64,000 nt of DNA from Superficieibacter electus (GTDB taxonomy: Bacteria; Pseudomonadota; Gammaproteobacteria; Enterobacterales; Enterobacteriaceae): NCBI RefSeq assembly GCF_002915575.1, contig NZ_PQGD01000002.1:1-64000 (forward strand), given 5' to 3'. Positions 1-7,254 of this stretch are shown one piece after another; the first letter of the stretch is position 1, and the number at the start of each line of letters is the position of its first letter. A program made the translations under genes and the position numbers. Under the pieces are notes generated by a model. It ran no database searches. It saw nothing but the letters and a program-made list of their open reading frames with translations, and was not told the DNA's origin.

Positions 1-60
1 CGCTTACCGCTCATGGGCACCTCTCTTTAAGTCATCTTAAATGACTCCGGGGTGTCTGTT
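1..60 (-). mobile_element. End of an insertion sequence (probable IS3 family), orfA start at window edge
   Basis: On the minus strand an ATG at 14-12 begins M-S-G-K-R and is preceded by a good ribosome site (AGAGG, 6 bases upstream). MSGKR is the usual N-terminus of OrfA of a group of enterobacterial IS3-family transposases, recalled from family knowledge. The same bases interrupt the EAL domain of bluF, whose reading frame stops at 37-39 inside this segment. A short inverted repeat (AGTCAT/ATGACT) lies around 29-45. The exact IS end, probably between about 55 and 66, and the family cannot be fixed because only one end is in the window. Confidence 0.5.
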
Positions 61-879
61 AAACCCGTGGCGATTCACCAGGCCATTCGCTTCAATTTCA
101 GATAATAGAAAGTTCACCGCACCAGGGACTTTTACCAGCGTCATTGGCTGAAGATTGACCGTTAGCGTCTGTTCACCGAGATTCAATGCCGCCGCCATTG
201 CGAAGGCAACTTTTTTACTCTGGATATCGGCACGATAGACCTCATCTGCGCTGAAAGACGCAAAATAGGCCTGCGGTCCCTCACCCTGCACGGTCCGAAG
301 CAATGCCTCAAGAGAAACCACTTCCTGAGCCAGTGGATCAATCGTCGGCTGAAACGCGAAGCTGCAATCTGCGGTTGAAGTAAGACTTAAATCCTGCAGT
401 TGCACCACATTTCCGTCGCTGACAAAATCCCAGGAATCATCGGCTGGAATTTCAAAGTAATTTTCCTTTTCTCTTGCCTCCACAAAGGTACGAAAGAACT
501 GTAGCGCACGGTCATCGTAAATAAGCTGGTATTTGGATGTGCCCTTATCAAGCACAACCTGTAGCACTTCATCTCTGTCATGCTCACGTAAATCAAAAAT
601 TTCCATCCCTGACTTACCAAAACGCCTTGAAGGTGAGTAATCCCGCAGAAGTTCTACGACGTTATAGTGGCGTTCGTCCTCACAAATATGGCGGTAGATA
701 GTAGTGACGCTCTCTTGCGGACCTTCAAGTAACTGAAAAAAGTGGGTGCCATTAAAAAGCAGAATGCCAGTTACCCCAGCCTGACTGTTCTTGTCGTTTG
801 CGGCAGTAACCATTTCCTCAAGCGCTTTATACGGAACGTTATCGCAAAAATGGCTGCGGTAAATGATAGTTGTGAGCAT
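37..879 (-). CDS. bluF: BluF blue-light sensor, truncated in the EAL domain
   Basis: This is the blue-light and temperature receptor that in E. coli binds the repressor BluR and releases it from the ycgZ operon. The N-terminal BLUF domain (about 1-95) is intact, with the flavin-site residues Tyr7, Asn31 and Gln49. The degenerate EAL domain starts near 150. The protein has 280 residues against 403 in E. coli: homology runs to about residue 267 (EIEANGLV), then a foreign tail of about a dozen residues leads to a stop inside the adjoining insertion sequence. About 130 residues of the EAL domain are therefore missing, the part used for BluR binding and dimerisation. The product may sense light but probably cannot relieve BluR normally. 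The gene is divergent from ycgZ. Whether the rest of bluF and bluR lie beyond the insertion is outside the window. Confidence 0.85.
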   Translation of the reverse strand: MLTTIIYRSHFCDNVPYKALEEMVTAANDKNSQAGVTGILLFNGTHFFQLLEGPQESVTTIYRHICEDERHYNVVELLRDYSPSRRFGKSGMEIFDLREHDRDEVLQVVLDKGTSKYQLIYDDRALQFFRTFVEAREKENYFEIPADDSWDFVSDGNVVQLQDLSLTSTADCSFAFQPTIDPLAQEVVSLEALLRTVQGEGPQAYFASFSADEVYRADIQSKKVAFAMAAALNLGEQTLTVNLQPMTLVKVPGAVNFLLSEIEANGLVNRHGFNRHPGVI

Positions 880-999
880 GAAGGTTCCATAGACCAGATG
901 AATGAAGAGTCACACTAGCAGATAGCCGCTTACTGATCTTGTATTACTTACACTTTTTCATCACGTTCCTTGCTCAAAACAGTCAGTTTTTTGCCGGTT

Positions 1000-1157
1000 T
1001 GTACACATTAAGGAAAAAATTGCATCAAATGCAGAGTGAGATTGTACAGGGCACATTAATTTTTTTCTAAAAAACACACACTCAAGCGATTGATAAATGA
1101 GAATAAAAAAATAGATGTAAAAATAATTTTAACGAACTGTACAATTCACTATGTACA
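1000..1157. promoter_or_regulatory. Divergent bluF/ycgZ control region with four TGTACA motifs
   Basis: The 343-base region between bluF and ycgZ is AT-rich and holds four TGTACA hexamers at 1000-1005, 1043-1048, 1138-1143 and 1152-1157. The last two are separated by 8 bases just upstream of a -10-like TATAAC before ycgZ. MerR-type regulators of the MlrA/BluR group recognise TGTACA-containing sites, so these are probable BluR or MlrA operators. That assignment is inferred from motif and context. No other gene is visible in 880-1222. Confidence 0.5.
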
Positions 1158-1222
1158 AGTTTCCTGAATTTGTATAACTTTAGCCGTACTTGAGGTGACA
1201 ATTTATTTTACAGGAGTGACAT

Positions 1223-1462
1223 ATGCAGCAGAATGGTTACATTCCAGATACCGCTAATGCCATTGCCCGTTATTTCAATAAAGCAGCCCTGCCAACTCAG
1301 CAGGAAACGCTCGGTGAAATTGTACGGGAGATTCTTATGGACGGACGTAGTCTGAACCGCAAAGCCATCTGTACCAAATTACTTAAGCGGCTTGAAACGG
1401 CTTCTGGTCCGGAAGAAGAAAATCACTATCACACCCTGATTGGTCTGCTATTTGACCGCTAG
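1223..1462 (+). CDS. ycgZ: YcgZ, two-component/biofilm connector protein
   Basis: This 79-residue soluble protein has the YcgZ hallmarks: a TQQETLGEIV segment followed by an IL-DGR basic region, and an LIGLLF ending. In E. coli it is the first gene of the BluR-controlled ycgZ-ymgA-ariR-ymgC operon, whose products act through the Rcs phosphorelay to alter colanic acid and curli production. The start has an AGGAGTG ribosome site. It is divergent from bluF and followed by ymgA and ariR. The interval to ymgA (170 bases) contains a small open frame described separately. Confidence 0.9.
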   Translation: MQQNGYIPDTANAIARYFNKAALPTQQETLGEIVREILMDGRSLNRKAICTKLLKRLETASGPEEENHYHTLIGLLFDR

Positions 1463-1527
1463 AGATATCAGACCTGAATTACAGATGCCCTATTTTAGTA
1501 AGTCATTTCGGGCGGAGGAAATGTTGC

Positions 1528-1581
1528 ATGCTACAAAAAGGACCGGCAATTCCCAGCGGACCTCTTCCAGCAGAGAACTGA
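1528..1581 (+). other. Possible 17-codon leader frame in phase with ymgA
   Basis: An ATG at 1528, 10 bases after a strong GGAGG (1513-1517), opens a 17-codon frame ending in TGA. It is exactly in frame with ymgA, 35 codons upstream of its start. After the stop, the frame stays open (reading LSALLPGQDAAAIRDAV) to the ymgA ATG. It could be a leader peptide or the remnant of an N-terminal extension broken by one stop. No function is claimed. Confidence 0.25.
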
Positions 1582-1632
1582 CTTTCGGCCCTGCTTCCAG
1601 GTCAGGATGCAGCGGCAATTAGAGATGCAGTT

Positions 1633-1926
1633 ATGAAAAGAAGTGAAATTGAACAACTGACAGACGAGCTTATTGGCGAAGCAGTATTATCACTGTTAGC
1701 CGATAACAGTCCGATTAATACTCAGACGCTCATCAATAGACTACGGTCCATTGAGTCAAGCGAATCCAATCATCAGCGACGCGATATCCTTTCAGGCATT
1801 ATCGCGGAGATTAGTGGTACTGCAGAGCGTAAACATACCATTCGTGAATCGTCACAATGGAATGAAGATAATGTTCATCAACTGTTCGGCAGCCGTCGGC
1901 AGTCGGGTAAAAGCAAAAACCACTGA
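1633..1926 (+). CDS. ymgA: YmgA, Rcs-linked biofilm regulator
   Basis: The 97-residue product resembles E. coli YmgA over its first two thirds: MK-S-E start, a GEAVLSLL segment, TLI-RL and a conserved RRD followed by II. This family shares the small helical AriR/YmgB fold. In E. coli YmgA modulates biofilm matrix genes through RcsC/RcsD. The start at 1633 matches the family N-terminus, but its ribosome site (AGAGA) is weak; a stronger one lies 35 codons upstream before an interrupted in-frame extension. The Ser/Lys-rich C-terminal tail is less conserved. It lies 26 bases before ariR. Confidence 0.8.
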   Translation: MKRSEIEQLTDELIGEAVLSLLADNSPINTQTLINRLRSIESSESNHQRRDILSGIIAEISGTAERKHTIRESSQWNEDNVHQLFGSRRQSGKSKNH

Positions 1927-1952
1927 CAGTTATCATTATATGGAGTAAATAC

Positions 1953-2231
1953 ATGAGCCAGGTGATGTTTCAGCAACCAGAGCAATATGAAAATCTGCCT
2001 AACATGGCGCTGACTCACTATTTTCGTACGGCCGGTGACCGGCTGGTTGAAGAATCAGCCATGCTTGGTGCCGCTATCAGAAGCATCATGGCGTCGAACG
2101 GTGAGTTATCTAATAAGGCTATTATTCAAACGCTTATCTCTTTTCTCGACACCAATGATGACGTGGTCACAGGTGATATCATTCGCAAGACATTAGAAAT
2201 TATTGTTGATCACACGATGGATGATATCTGA
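1953..2231 (+). CDS. ariR: AriR/YmgB acid-resistance and biofilm regulator
   Basis: The 92-residue protein ends in the highly conserved DIIRKTLEI followed by DDM/DDI, and contains the EESA-LG-A segment of AriR (YmgB). This is a small dimeric helical protein resembling Hha/YmgB in fold. In E. coli it affects acid resistance and biofilm formation downstream of Rcs. A GGAG site precedes the ATG. It is the last gene of the ycgZ operon here; the ymgC found in E. coli is absent, and a 190-base stretch with no gene follows before the HAD hydrolase. Confidence 0.85.
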   Translation: MSQVMFQQPEQYENLPNMALTHYFRTAGDRLVEESAMLGAAIRSIMASNGELSNKAIIQTLISFLDTNDDVVTGDIIRKTLEIIVDHTMDDI

Positions 2232-2421
2232 TCCGCGTGTTTAAAACTCTGGCTACCGGATAGCGGGCGTGAAATCATCACGCTCCGGGCAACCTTCTCT
2301 TCTCACCATTTAAACCATGATTAACCCCTGATAATTTGAGATGATATGTGTATCATCGCTAAGGTGAGCGTTACTGCGCCATCTTTAAGAAATGTCACTA
2401 TCATTGAGAGTCACCGTTTTT

Positions 2422-3087
2422 ATGGAAACCACCCACGCCAATGTTCTGTCCGTCTTCGATTTTGACGGAACGCTTACGCGTCATGATAGCTTCATCCCTT
2501 TTCTGCGTTATGCTTTTGGCAATCGTTTTTTCATTCGCAACATTGCCAAAATGACCTTGCCTGCGCTGCGCTGTATGCGCCGTAAGTTAACCAGAGATGA
2601 GTTAAAGGAAGTGTTAATCACAACCTTTTTAACCGACATTGAGGAGAAATGGCTGCGTGCAAAGGCAGAAACTTTTTGTCAGTTGTACTGGGACAAATTA
2701 ATGCGTTCCAGTGGGTTGCTGGCAGTAGCTTCCGAGCGGGTGTCCGGCGCAGAAGTGACGTTATGCTCAGCGTCACCCGAACTGGTTCTGCAGCCCTTTG
2801 CGGATAAACTGGGGGTAAAACTTATTGGTACCCAGCTTGAAGTAAAAGACGGAAAACTAACCGGCCGGATCAGCGGTCATAACTGCCGATGCATCCAAAA
2901 AATTAACCGTCTTGAAAGCGTATATGGCTCGCTTGCGCAATACCATCTGCGAGCCTGGGGCGATACCCGGGGAGACTATGAGCTCCTCACCGCAGCGCGA
3001 GACGCTCATTGGCGTCATTTCCATCCTGCCTGGAAACGTCGCAAGTCCCCACTGGAAATGCTTAAAGCAAACCATCAGAACTACTAA
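2422..3087 (+). CDS. HAD-IB family phosphatase
   Basis: This is a 221-residue haloacid dehalogenase-type hydrolase. Motif I is DFDGTLT (about residues 12-18), motif II is the SASPE segment, and motif IV is GDTRGDYELL near 182-191. It belongs to subfamily IB, with a helical cap (phosphoserine phosphatase-like). Substrate unknown. The start is chosen at 2422 because family members begin shortly before motif I; an in-frame ATG at 2392 is the alternative. The gene converges on terF with a shared hairpin between them, so it marks the left edge of the ter block. Whether it is functionally part of the ter system is not shown by the sequence. Confidence 0.8.
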   Translation: METTHANVLSVFDFDGTLTRHDSFIPFLRYAFGNRFFIRNIAKMTLPALRCMRRKLTRDELKEVLITTFLTDIEEKWLRAKAETFCQLYWDKLMRSSGLLAVASERVSGAEVTLCSASPELVLQPFADKLGVKLIGTQLEVKDGKLTGRISGHNCRCIQKINRLESVYGSLAQYHLRAWGDTRGDYELLTAARDAHWRHFHPAWKRRKSPLEMLKANHQNY

Positions 3088-3096
3088 TTTATTACC

Positions 3097-3121
3097 GCAT
3101 CGCCCCATACCGGGGCGATGC
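3097..3121. terminator. Bidirectional hairpin between HAD gene and terF
   Basis: GCATCGCCCC pairs with GGGGCGATGC across a 5-base loop, a perfect 10-bp stem between converging genes. The U-run is poor, so it may be a weak or bidirectional terminator. Confidence 0.6.
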
Positions 3122-3123
3122 CA

Positions 3124-4362
3124 CTAGAAAAGATGCATTGCTTTTGCTTTATCGTACCAGTCTCTGAACTCTTCCAGTAATAAATCGTAGAGCTTCTCAT
3201 CTTTCATTTTCGCGAAGTCGTCTATGGCAAAAAAATTGCTGTTATCCACTCGCCTTTCAGTGAAAGTATCCAGTTTTTCAAGGATTCCGTAACTTGAACC
3301 GCCGAGGCCAACAAATTTCCAGAAGATAGGTCCTTCAGCTGAGCGTCGGATCGCTTCTTTGATTTCACGCGTCTTACTGATACCGCCATCCGTAATAAAG
3401 ACGACGAATACCGGTAACGTGCTCCCCTGATAAAAATCCACAATTTCATTCATCACCGGCGGCTCATTATTGAGGCCGCCGAGTCCCGGCAATATTTCCA
3501 GCATTGTACTGCGGGAAGCATTCTGGATTCGGGAGATGTAGCCCTCAAGGTTATCCAGCGTCACATCAGGATATTTTTTGTGTCGCTGGGCGAATCCCCA
3601 TAAATCCATTGCGCCATCATCATCGAACTGAACCGATAGCACGGCTATTCTGTCCAGCACCGCCTGCACGTTACCTTTCTTAAACTGTCGGCTCATTGAA
3701 CCTGATGCATCCAGAACAAATGCAACCCGGGCCTGAATCGATTCCAGCTTAAACTTCGTCAGGCTGACAGTGGCATTTTTAGCAAGGCTAACCAGACGCG
3801 GTGCTTTTTCCTGCAGTTTTTTCTCGAGACTGATTTTAACCGGCGCAACTTCAGCAGCGGGCGCAGCAACGTCCACGCCGTAATGCTTCGCCAGGGGCTC
3901 CAGCCCACCGTTGAAACCCTGTCCAATGGCTTTTAACTTCCACTGCCCCTGATAGCGATAAATTTCAGCAATTATTAGCGCTTTTTCCTGACGACCGCTG
4001 ACGTCGACATCAAATCGAGCCAGTTGATCGGCGGCAACGGAAAGTCGCGCCAGATTGCCCAGCGCGTCATTGCCATCGATTACAACGGTTAATGCAATCT
4101 TGTGGATGTGTGGCGGTATATCTTTTAACCGCGCCTGAAGCGTAGCGCGCTGCGGTGTGAGAGTCAGGCGCACCGCACCTTCTACCGACTGTAAATTATT
4201 AAAAAAGATAAAGTCAGCGTCCTGAGTCACCCTGCCGTTTGCATCCAGAAGAAAGGCGGAAGGATCAATGTCACTGCGAAAAGTGGTGTGTCCCTGAAAA
4301 TCGAGCGTTAATATTACCTCGGAGGAAGTGAGCACAATATTTTGTCCTGCCTGAAGTTGCAT
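3124..4362 (-). CDS. terF: TerF, TerD-like domain fused to a von Willebrand A domain
   Basis: The 412-residue protein has an N-terminal TerD-like beta-sandwich (1-175) ending in the family signature GQGFNGGL, a linker rich in Lys/Val/Ser, and a C-terminal vWA domain (about 210-400) with the metal-ion adhesion motif DASGSMS and an FITDGG segment. Unlike TerD/TerE/TerZ, its first domain has no GDNRTG-GDGDDE calcium loop; the matching position reads [12 protein letters not shown]. It is probably a cytoplasmic scaffold or regulatory partner of the other Ter proteins. The ATG at 4362 is preferred because AAGGGA precedes it by 6 bases. A hairpin terminator lies between terE and terF, so terF is expected at lower level or from its own promoter. 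Confidence 0.92.
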   Translation of the reverse strand: MQLQAGQNIVLTSSEVILTLDFQGHTTFRSDIDPSAFLLDANGRVTQDADFIFFNNLQSVEGAVRLTLTPQRATLQARLKDIPPHIHKIALTVVIDGNDALGNLARLSVAADQLARFDVDVSGRQEKALIIAEIYRYQGQWKLKAIGQGFNGGLEPLAKHYGVDVAAPAAEVAPVKISLEKKLQEKAPRLVSLAKNATVSLTKFKLESIQARVAFVLDASGSMSRQFKKGNVQAVLDRIAVLSVQFDDDGAMDLWGFAQRHKKYPDVTLDNLEGYISRIQNASRSTMLEILPGLGGLNNEPPVMNEIVDFYQGSTLPVFVVFITDGGISKTREIKEAIRRSAEGPIFWKFVGLGGSSYGILEKLDTFTERRVDNSNFFAIDDFAKMKDEKLYDLLLEEFRDWYDKAKAMHLF

Positions 4363-4447
4363 AGCGGTTCCCTTCATAAATTGCTGGCAAAAAACAGCAC
4401 CCTTGCGCTTACGGCAATAAGGCGTTCTTTTTTACCCACCATAAAAT

Positions 4448-4470
4448 AGCCCGGTAATAAATACCGGGCT
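4448..4470 (-). terminator. Intrinsic terminator between terE and terF
   Basis: On the minus strand AGCCCGGTA-TTTAT-TACCGGGCT is a perfect 9-bp stem followed by ATTTTAT. It lies just after the terE stop, so it should end or attenuate the terZABCDE transcript ahead of terF. Confidence 0.7.
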
Positions 4471-4483
4471 TTAAACTGCACTT

Positions 4484-5059
4484 TTAGATATTTACACCGT
4501 GCTGAGAAGCCAGCGCTCCCAGGCCACCGGCAAAGCCCTGACCTACGGCTTTGAATTTCCATTCAGTACCATGACGGTAAAGCTCACCAAAGATCATCGC
4601 CGTTTCAGTCGATGCATCTTCAGACAGATCGAAGCGGGCAATTTCAGTGCCATTGTCGTTATTGTAAACGCGCATGAAGCTGTTGCTGACCATGCCGAAG
4701 TTTTGTTTGCGGCTATCAGCTTCATAAATGGTCACGGAAAAAACCAGTTTTTTCACGTTGGCATCAACTTTGGTCAGATCGATTTTAATCTGCTCATCAT
4801 CACCTTCGCCAGCGCCGGTACGGTTATCGCCCTGATGCTCAACGGCACCACACGGACTCAATTTGTTGTTGAAGAAAATAAAGTGACCATCAGACAGCAC
4901 CTTGCCATCCTCGCCAACCATAAAGACTGACGCATCCAGGTCAAAATCCTGGCCATCCGTTACGCGAGCATCCCATCCCAAACCGACCATGGCAACGTTC
5001 ATGGTTGGTGCTTCTTTAGTAAGGGATACGTTACCGCCTTTTACGAGAGAAACTGCCAT
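4484..5059 (-). CDS. terE: TerE, TerD-family calcium-binding stress protein
   Basis: A 191-residue TerD-fold protein. Visible signatures are [27 protein letters not shown] (the calcium loop), the [11 protein letters not shown] segment and the C-terminal GQGFAGGL. It is closely similar to TerD next door, an evident tandem duplication. In tellurite-resistant enterobacteria TerE acts with TerB, TerC and TerD, which are the genes needed for resistance, and the cluster also gives phage inhibition and pore-forming colicin resistance. The start has AGGAGCT upstream. It is the fifth gene of terZABCDE. Confidence 0.95.
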   Translation of the reverse strand: MAVSLVKGGNVSLTKEAPTMNVAMVGLGWDARVTDGQDFDLDASVFMVGEDGKVLSDGHFIFFNNKLSPCGAVEHQGDNRTGAGEGDDEQIKIDLTKVDANVKKLVFSVTIYEADSRKQNFGMVSNSFMRVYNNDNGTEIARFDLSEDASTETAMIFGELYRHGTEWKFKAVGQGFAGGLGALASQHGVNI

Positions 5060-5082
5060 TTTTAGCTCCTGCTGTTAATGAG

Positions 5083-5102
5083 GGAGCTGCGTTTGCAGCT
5101 CC
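5083..5102 (-). terminator. Intercistronic hairpin between terD and terE
   Basis: An 8-bp stem GGAGCTGC/GCAGCTCC with a 4-base loop lies between terD and terE. It lacks a U-run, so it is more likely an mRNA processing or stability element, or a partial attenuator, than a full terminator. Confidence 0.4.
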
Positions 5103-5117
5103 GGTAGATAGGGGAAA

Positions 5118-5696
5118 TTACGAGGCGTTAATGCCATATTGAGCACAAACGGATGCCAGACCGCCGGCATAACCCTGGCCTACGGCGCGGAATTTCCACT
5201 CCGCGTTGTGGCGATAGAGTTCACCAAACAGCATGGCGGTTTCAGTGGAAGCGTCTTCCGTCAGATCGTAACGAGCAACTTCAGTCTGGTTGTCATTATT
5301 TACCAGACGAATAAACGCGCCGGAAACCTGACCAAAACTTTGACGGCGGGCCTGGGCGTCATGAATAGTGACCACAAAGATGATTTTATCGACATCGGCA
5401 GGCACAGTATCCAGTTTGACGATCAGGGATTCATCATCGCCATCACCCTCACCGGTGCGGTTATCGCCGGTATGGGTAACGGAGCCGTCTGCAGACTTCA
5501 GGTTGTTATAGAAAATGAAGTCAGCGTCACCACGCACTTTGCCGTTTTGTCCGAGCAGGAATGCTGACGCATCAAGGTCAAAATCCTGACCATCGGTAGA
5601 GCGTGCATCCCAGCCAAGACCAATCAGGACATTTTTCATTGCTGGTGCAGCTTTACTCAAAGATACGTTGCCGCCTTTAGAAAGAGAAACGCTCAT
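5118..5696 (-). CDS. terD: TerD, calcium-binding stress protein
   Basis: The 192-residue founder of the TerD family. It has [16 protein letters not shown], the calcium loop [24 protein letters not shown] and GQGYAGGL. The family binds Ca2+ at two adjacent sites through the acidic loop. It is essential with terB, terC and terE for tellurite resistance in known plasmid-borne systems. It lies 39 bases downstream of terC and 58 upstream of terE in the leftward operon. Confidence 0.96.
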   Translation of the reverse strand: MSVSLSKGGNVSLSKAAPAMKNVLIGLGWDARSTDGQDFDLDASAFLLGQNGKVRGDADFIFYNNLKSADGSVTHTGDNRTGEGDGDDESLIVKLDTVPADVDKIIFVVTIHDAQARRQSFGQVSGAFIRLVNNDNQTEVARYDLTEDASTETAMLFGELYRHNAEWKFRAVGQGYAGGLASVCAQYGINAS

Positions 5697-5735
5697 AAAA
5701 AATCCTCACTGGTTACGTTTTAAAGATAAAATAAT

Positions 5736-6764
5736 TTACTCTGCATCCGCTTTTCCCGGGAACAAGACGCTGGCGATGATCCCGATAGCCAGTACCACCA
5801 GAACGACAATCAGGCTGGTTGTGGCGGAAAGACTATAGCCATGATGCCAGATATGGTCGGTGGCATTAAGACCCAGCTTGGCTGCGATAAAGAACAGCAG
5901 GACGATCACCGCTTTTTCAAGATGCGTCAGGTACTGCTTCAGCGCCTCAAGAACAAAGTAAAGCGTACGCAGACCGAGAATCGCAAACATCATCGCACTG
6001 TACACAATCAATGGTTCGCGGCTGACCGCAATAATGGCTGGCACAGAGTCAAAGGCAAACATAACGTCCGACAGTTCAACGACGGCTACACAAAGCATCA
6101 GCGGCGTGGCGTAAAGCGCGGCCTTTTTAACACGCCCCACAGTGACATCTTTGTTTTCCGGCTTTGCCAGCTCAACATCGACTTCTTTCTGCGTAAGCAA
6201 AAATGCGTGTCCGGCAAGTTTTGGCCACAGCGGGAAAAAGCGTCTGACCATGCGATAAGCCAGATGTTGAGAGTAATCTTCAACCTCATCATCATCATCA
6301 CCGCTTTTAAGCATCATGACCGCAGTCCATGCCACGACAATGGCAAAAACCAGCTCGACGTAAGGCCCCAGGGAAAGTAACCCCGTACCGATAGCAACAA
6401 AGATCCCCCTGAAGACAATGGCACCAATAATTCCCCAGTACAGCACGCGGTGACGATAGCGATCCGGTACAGCAAACCAGGAGAAGATAGCCATCATGAC
6501 AAATAAATTGTCGACAGAGAGCACTTTTTCAAGCGCATAACCGGTCACAAACAGGCTTGCCACTTCCGCACCATGATGCACGTACAGGAAACCAGCAAAA
6601 GCCATCGCCACAATGACCCAGAATACAGACCATAACGCCGCGCTTTTCAACGAAATCGGTTTGTCATGGCGGTGCATGAAGAGGTCAATAAAGATGGCAC
6701 CGACTGCCAATGCAATAAATACAGTGACTGTTTCAGCCGGAAATCCAATATGTGTAGAAACCAT
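5736..6764 (-). CDS. terC: TerC, integral membrane protein of the ter system
   Basis: A 342-residue polytopic membrane protein with about nine hydrophobic segments. The TerC signatures are EKVLSVDNLFVM and FAFDSVPAI, whose acidic and polar residues sit in membrane helices and suggest metal transport or binding. A cytoplasmic loop near 155-200 carries a run of acidic residues (GDDDDEVED). TerC relatives (Alx, MeeF/MeeY) export manganese. In the ter complex TerC anchors TerB and TerD-fold proteins at the membrane. It follows terB by 21 bases. Confidence 0.96.
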   Translation of the reverse strand: MVSTHIGFPAETVTVFIALAVGAIFIDLFMHRHDKPISLKSAALWSVFWVIVAMAFAGFLYVHHGAEVASLFVTGYALEKVLSVDNLFVMMAIFSWFAVPDRYRHRVLYWGIIGAIVFRGIFVAIGTGLLSLGPYVELVFAIVVAWTAVMMLKSGDDDDEVEDYSQHLAYRMVRRFFPLWPKLAGHAFLLTQKEVDVELAKPENKDVTVGRVKKAALYATPLMLCVAVVELSDVMFAFDSVPAIIAVSREPLIVYSAMMFAILGLRTLYFVLEALKQYLTHLEKAVIVLLFFIAAKLGLNATDHIWHHGYSLSATTSLIVVLVVLAIGIIASVLFPGKADAE

Positions 6765-6785
6765 GTTTTACCCTTTGCAGAAAAA

Positions 6786-7241
6786 TCAGAGGCCAAATTC
6801 GGCAGGCTCAAAGCCTAACGCAATGGCAATTTCACGAACGGCTTTCTGCTCATCAGGATCAAAATTGCCATCGCTTTTGCCCACGGCAATGCCTACACGA
6901 ATCGCCAACTGGGCGGCTTCAGGCTGATCTTTCAAAGCCAGAATGTATTTCATTGTTTCGCCTTTACCGATTTCCATATCAAAGTCAAAACTTGAAATAA
7001 GTTTATTAAAGAACTCAATAACTTCAGCAGTATCAAAAACTTTCAGTTCATCAGACGCTTTCAGAAAACCGATCATTTTCTGTTTTTCTTCCGCACTCAC
7101 CCCATCGCTGGCTACGGCGATACGAGCGCAGACCGCCACGGTACCCTGCATAAATTTTTTATTTTTAAAACGACTGACCTGCTTTGTCAGCTCTTCACGA
7201 CTGGTATTAAATGCACCTTTAACTTTATTGAAAAAACTCAT
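6786..7241 (-). CDS. terB: TerB, tellurite resistance protein
   Basis: A 151-residue all-helical protein with the TerB features: an N-terminal basic stretch (KNKKF), ARIAVASDGVSAEEKQKM and a second acidic GKSDGNFDPDEQKA repeat that bind divalent metal. TerB associates with the inner membrane and interacts with TerC. The ATG at 7241 is chosen because it gives the standard MSFFNKV N-terminus and has GAGGAC upstream; an in-frame start at 7364 would lie deep inside terA. terA ends at 7255, so the two genes are 13 bases apart. Confidence 0.95.
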   Translation of the reverse strand: MSFFNKVKGAFNTSREELTKQVSRFKNKKFMQGTVAVCARIAVASDGVSAEEKQKMIGFLKASDELKVFDTAEVIEFFNKLISSFDFDMEIGKGETMKYILALKDQPEAAQLAIRVGIAVGKSDGNFDPDEQKAVREIAIALGFEPAEFGL

Positions 7242-7254
7242 CACTCTGTCCTCG

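Noticed and set aside
1440-1622. 60-codon frame overlapping the end of ycgZ
   Set aside because: Ser/Arg-rich low-complexity reading with no family resemblance; ymgA and its short upstream frame explain the region better.
2232-2421. ymgC remnant after ariR
   Set aside because: No frame in this stretch resembles YmgC; the gene appears simply absent.
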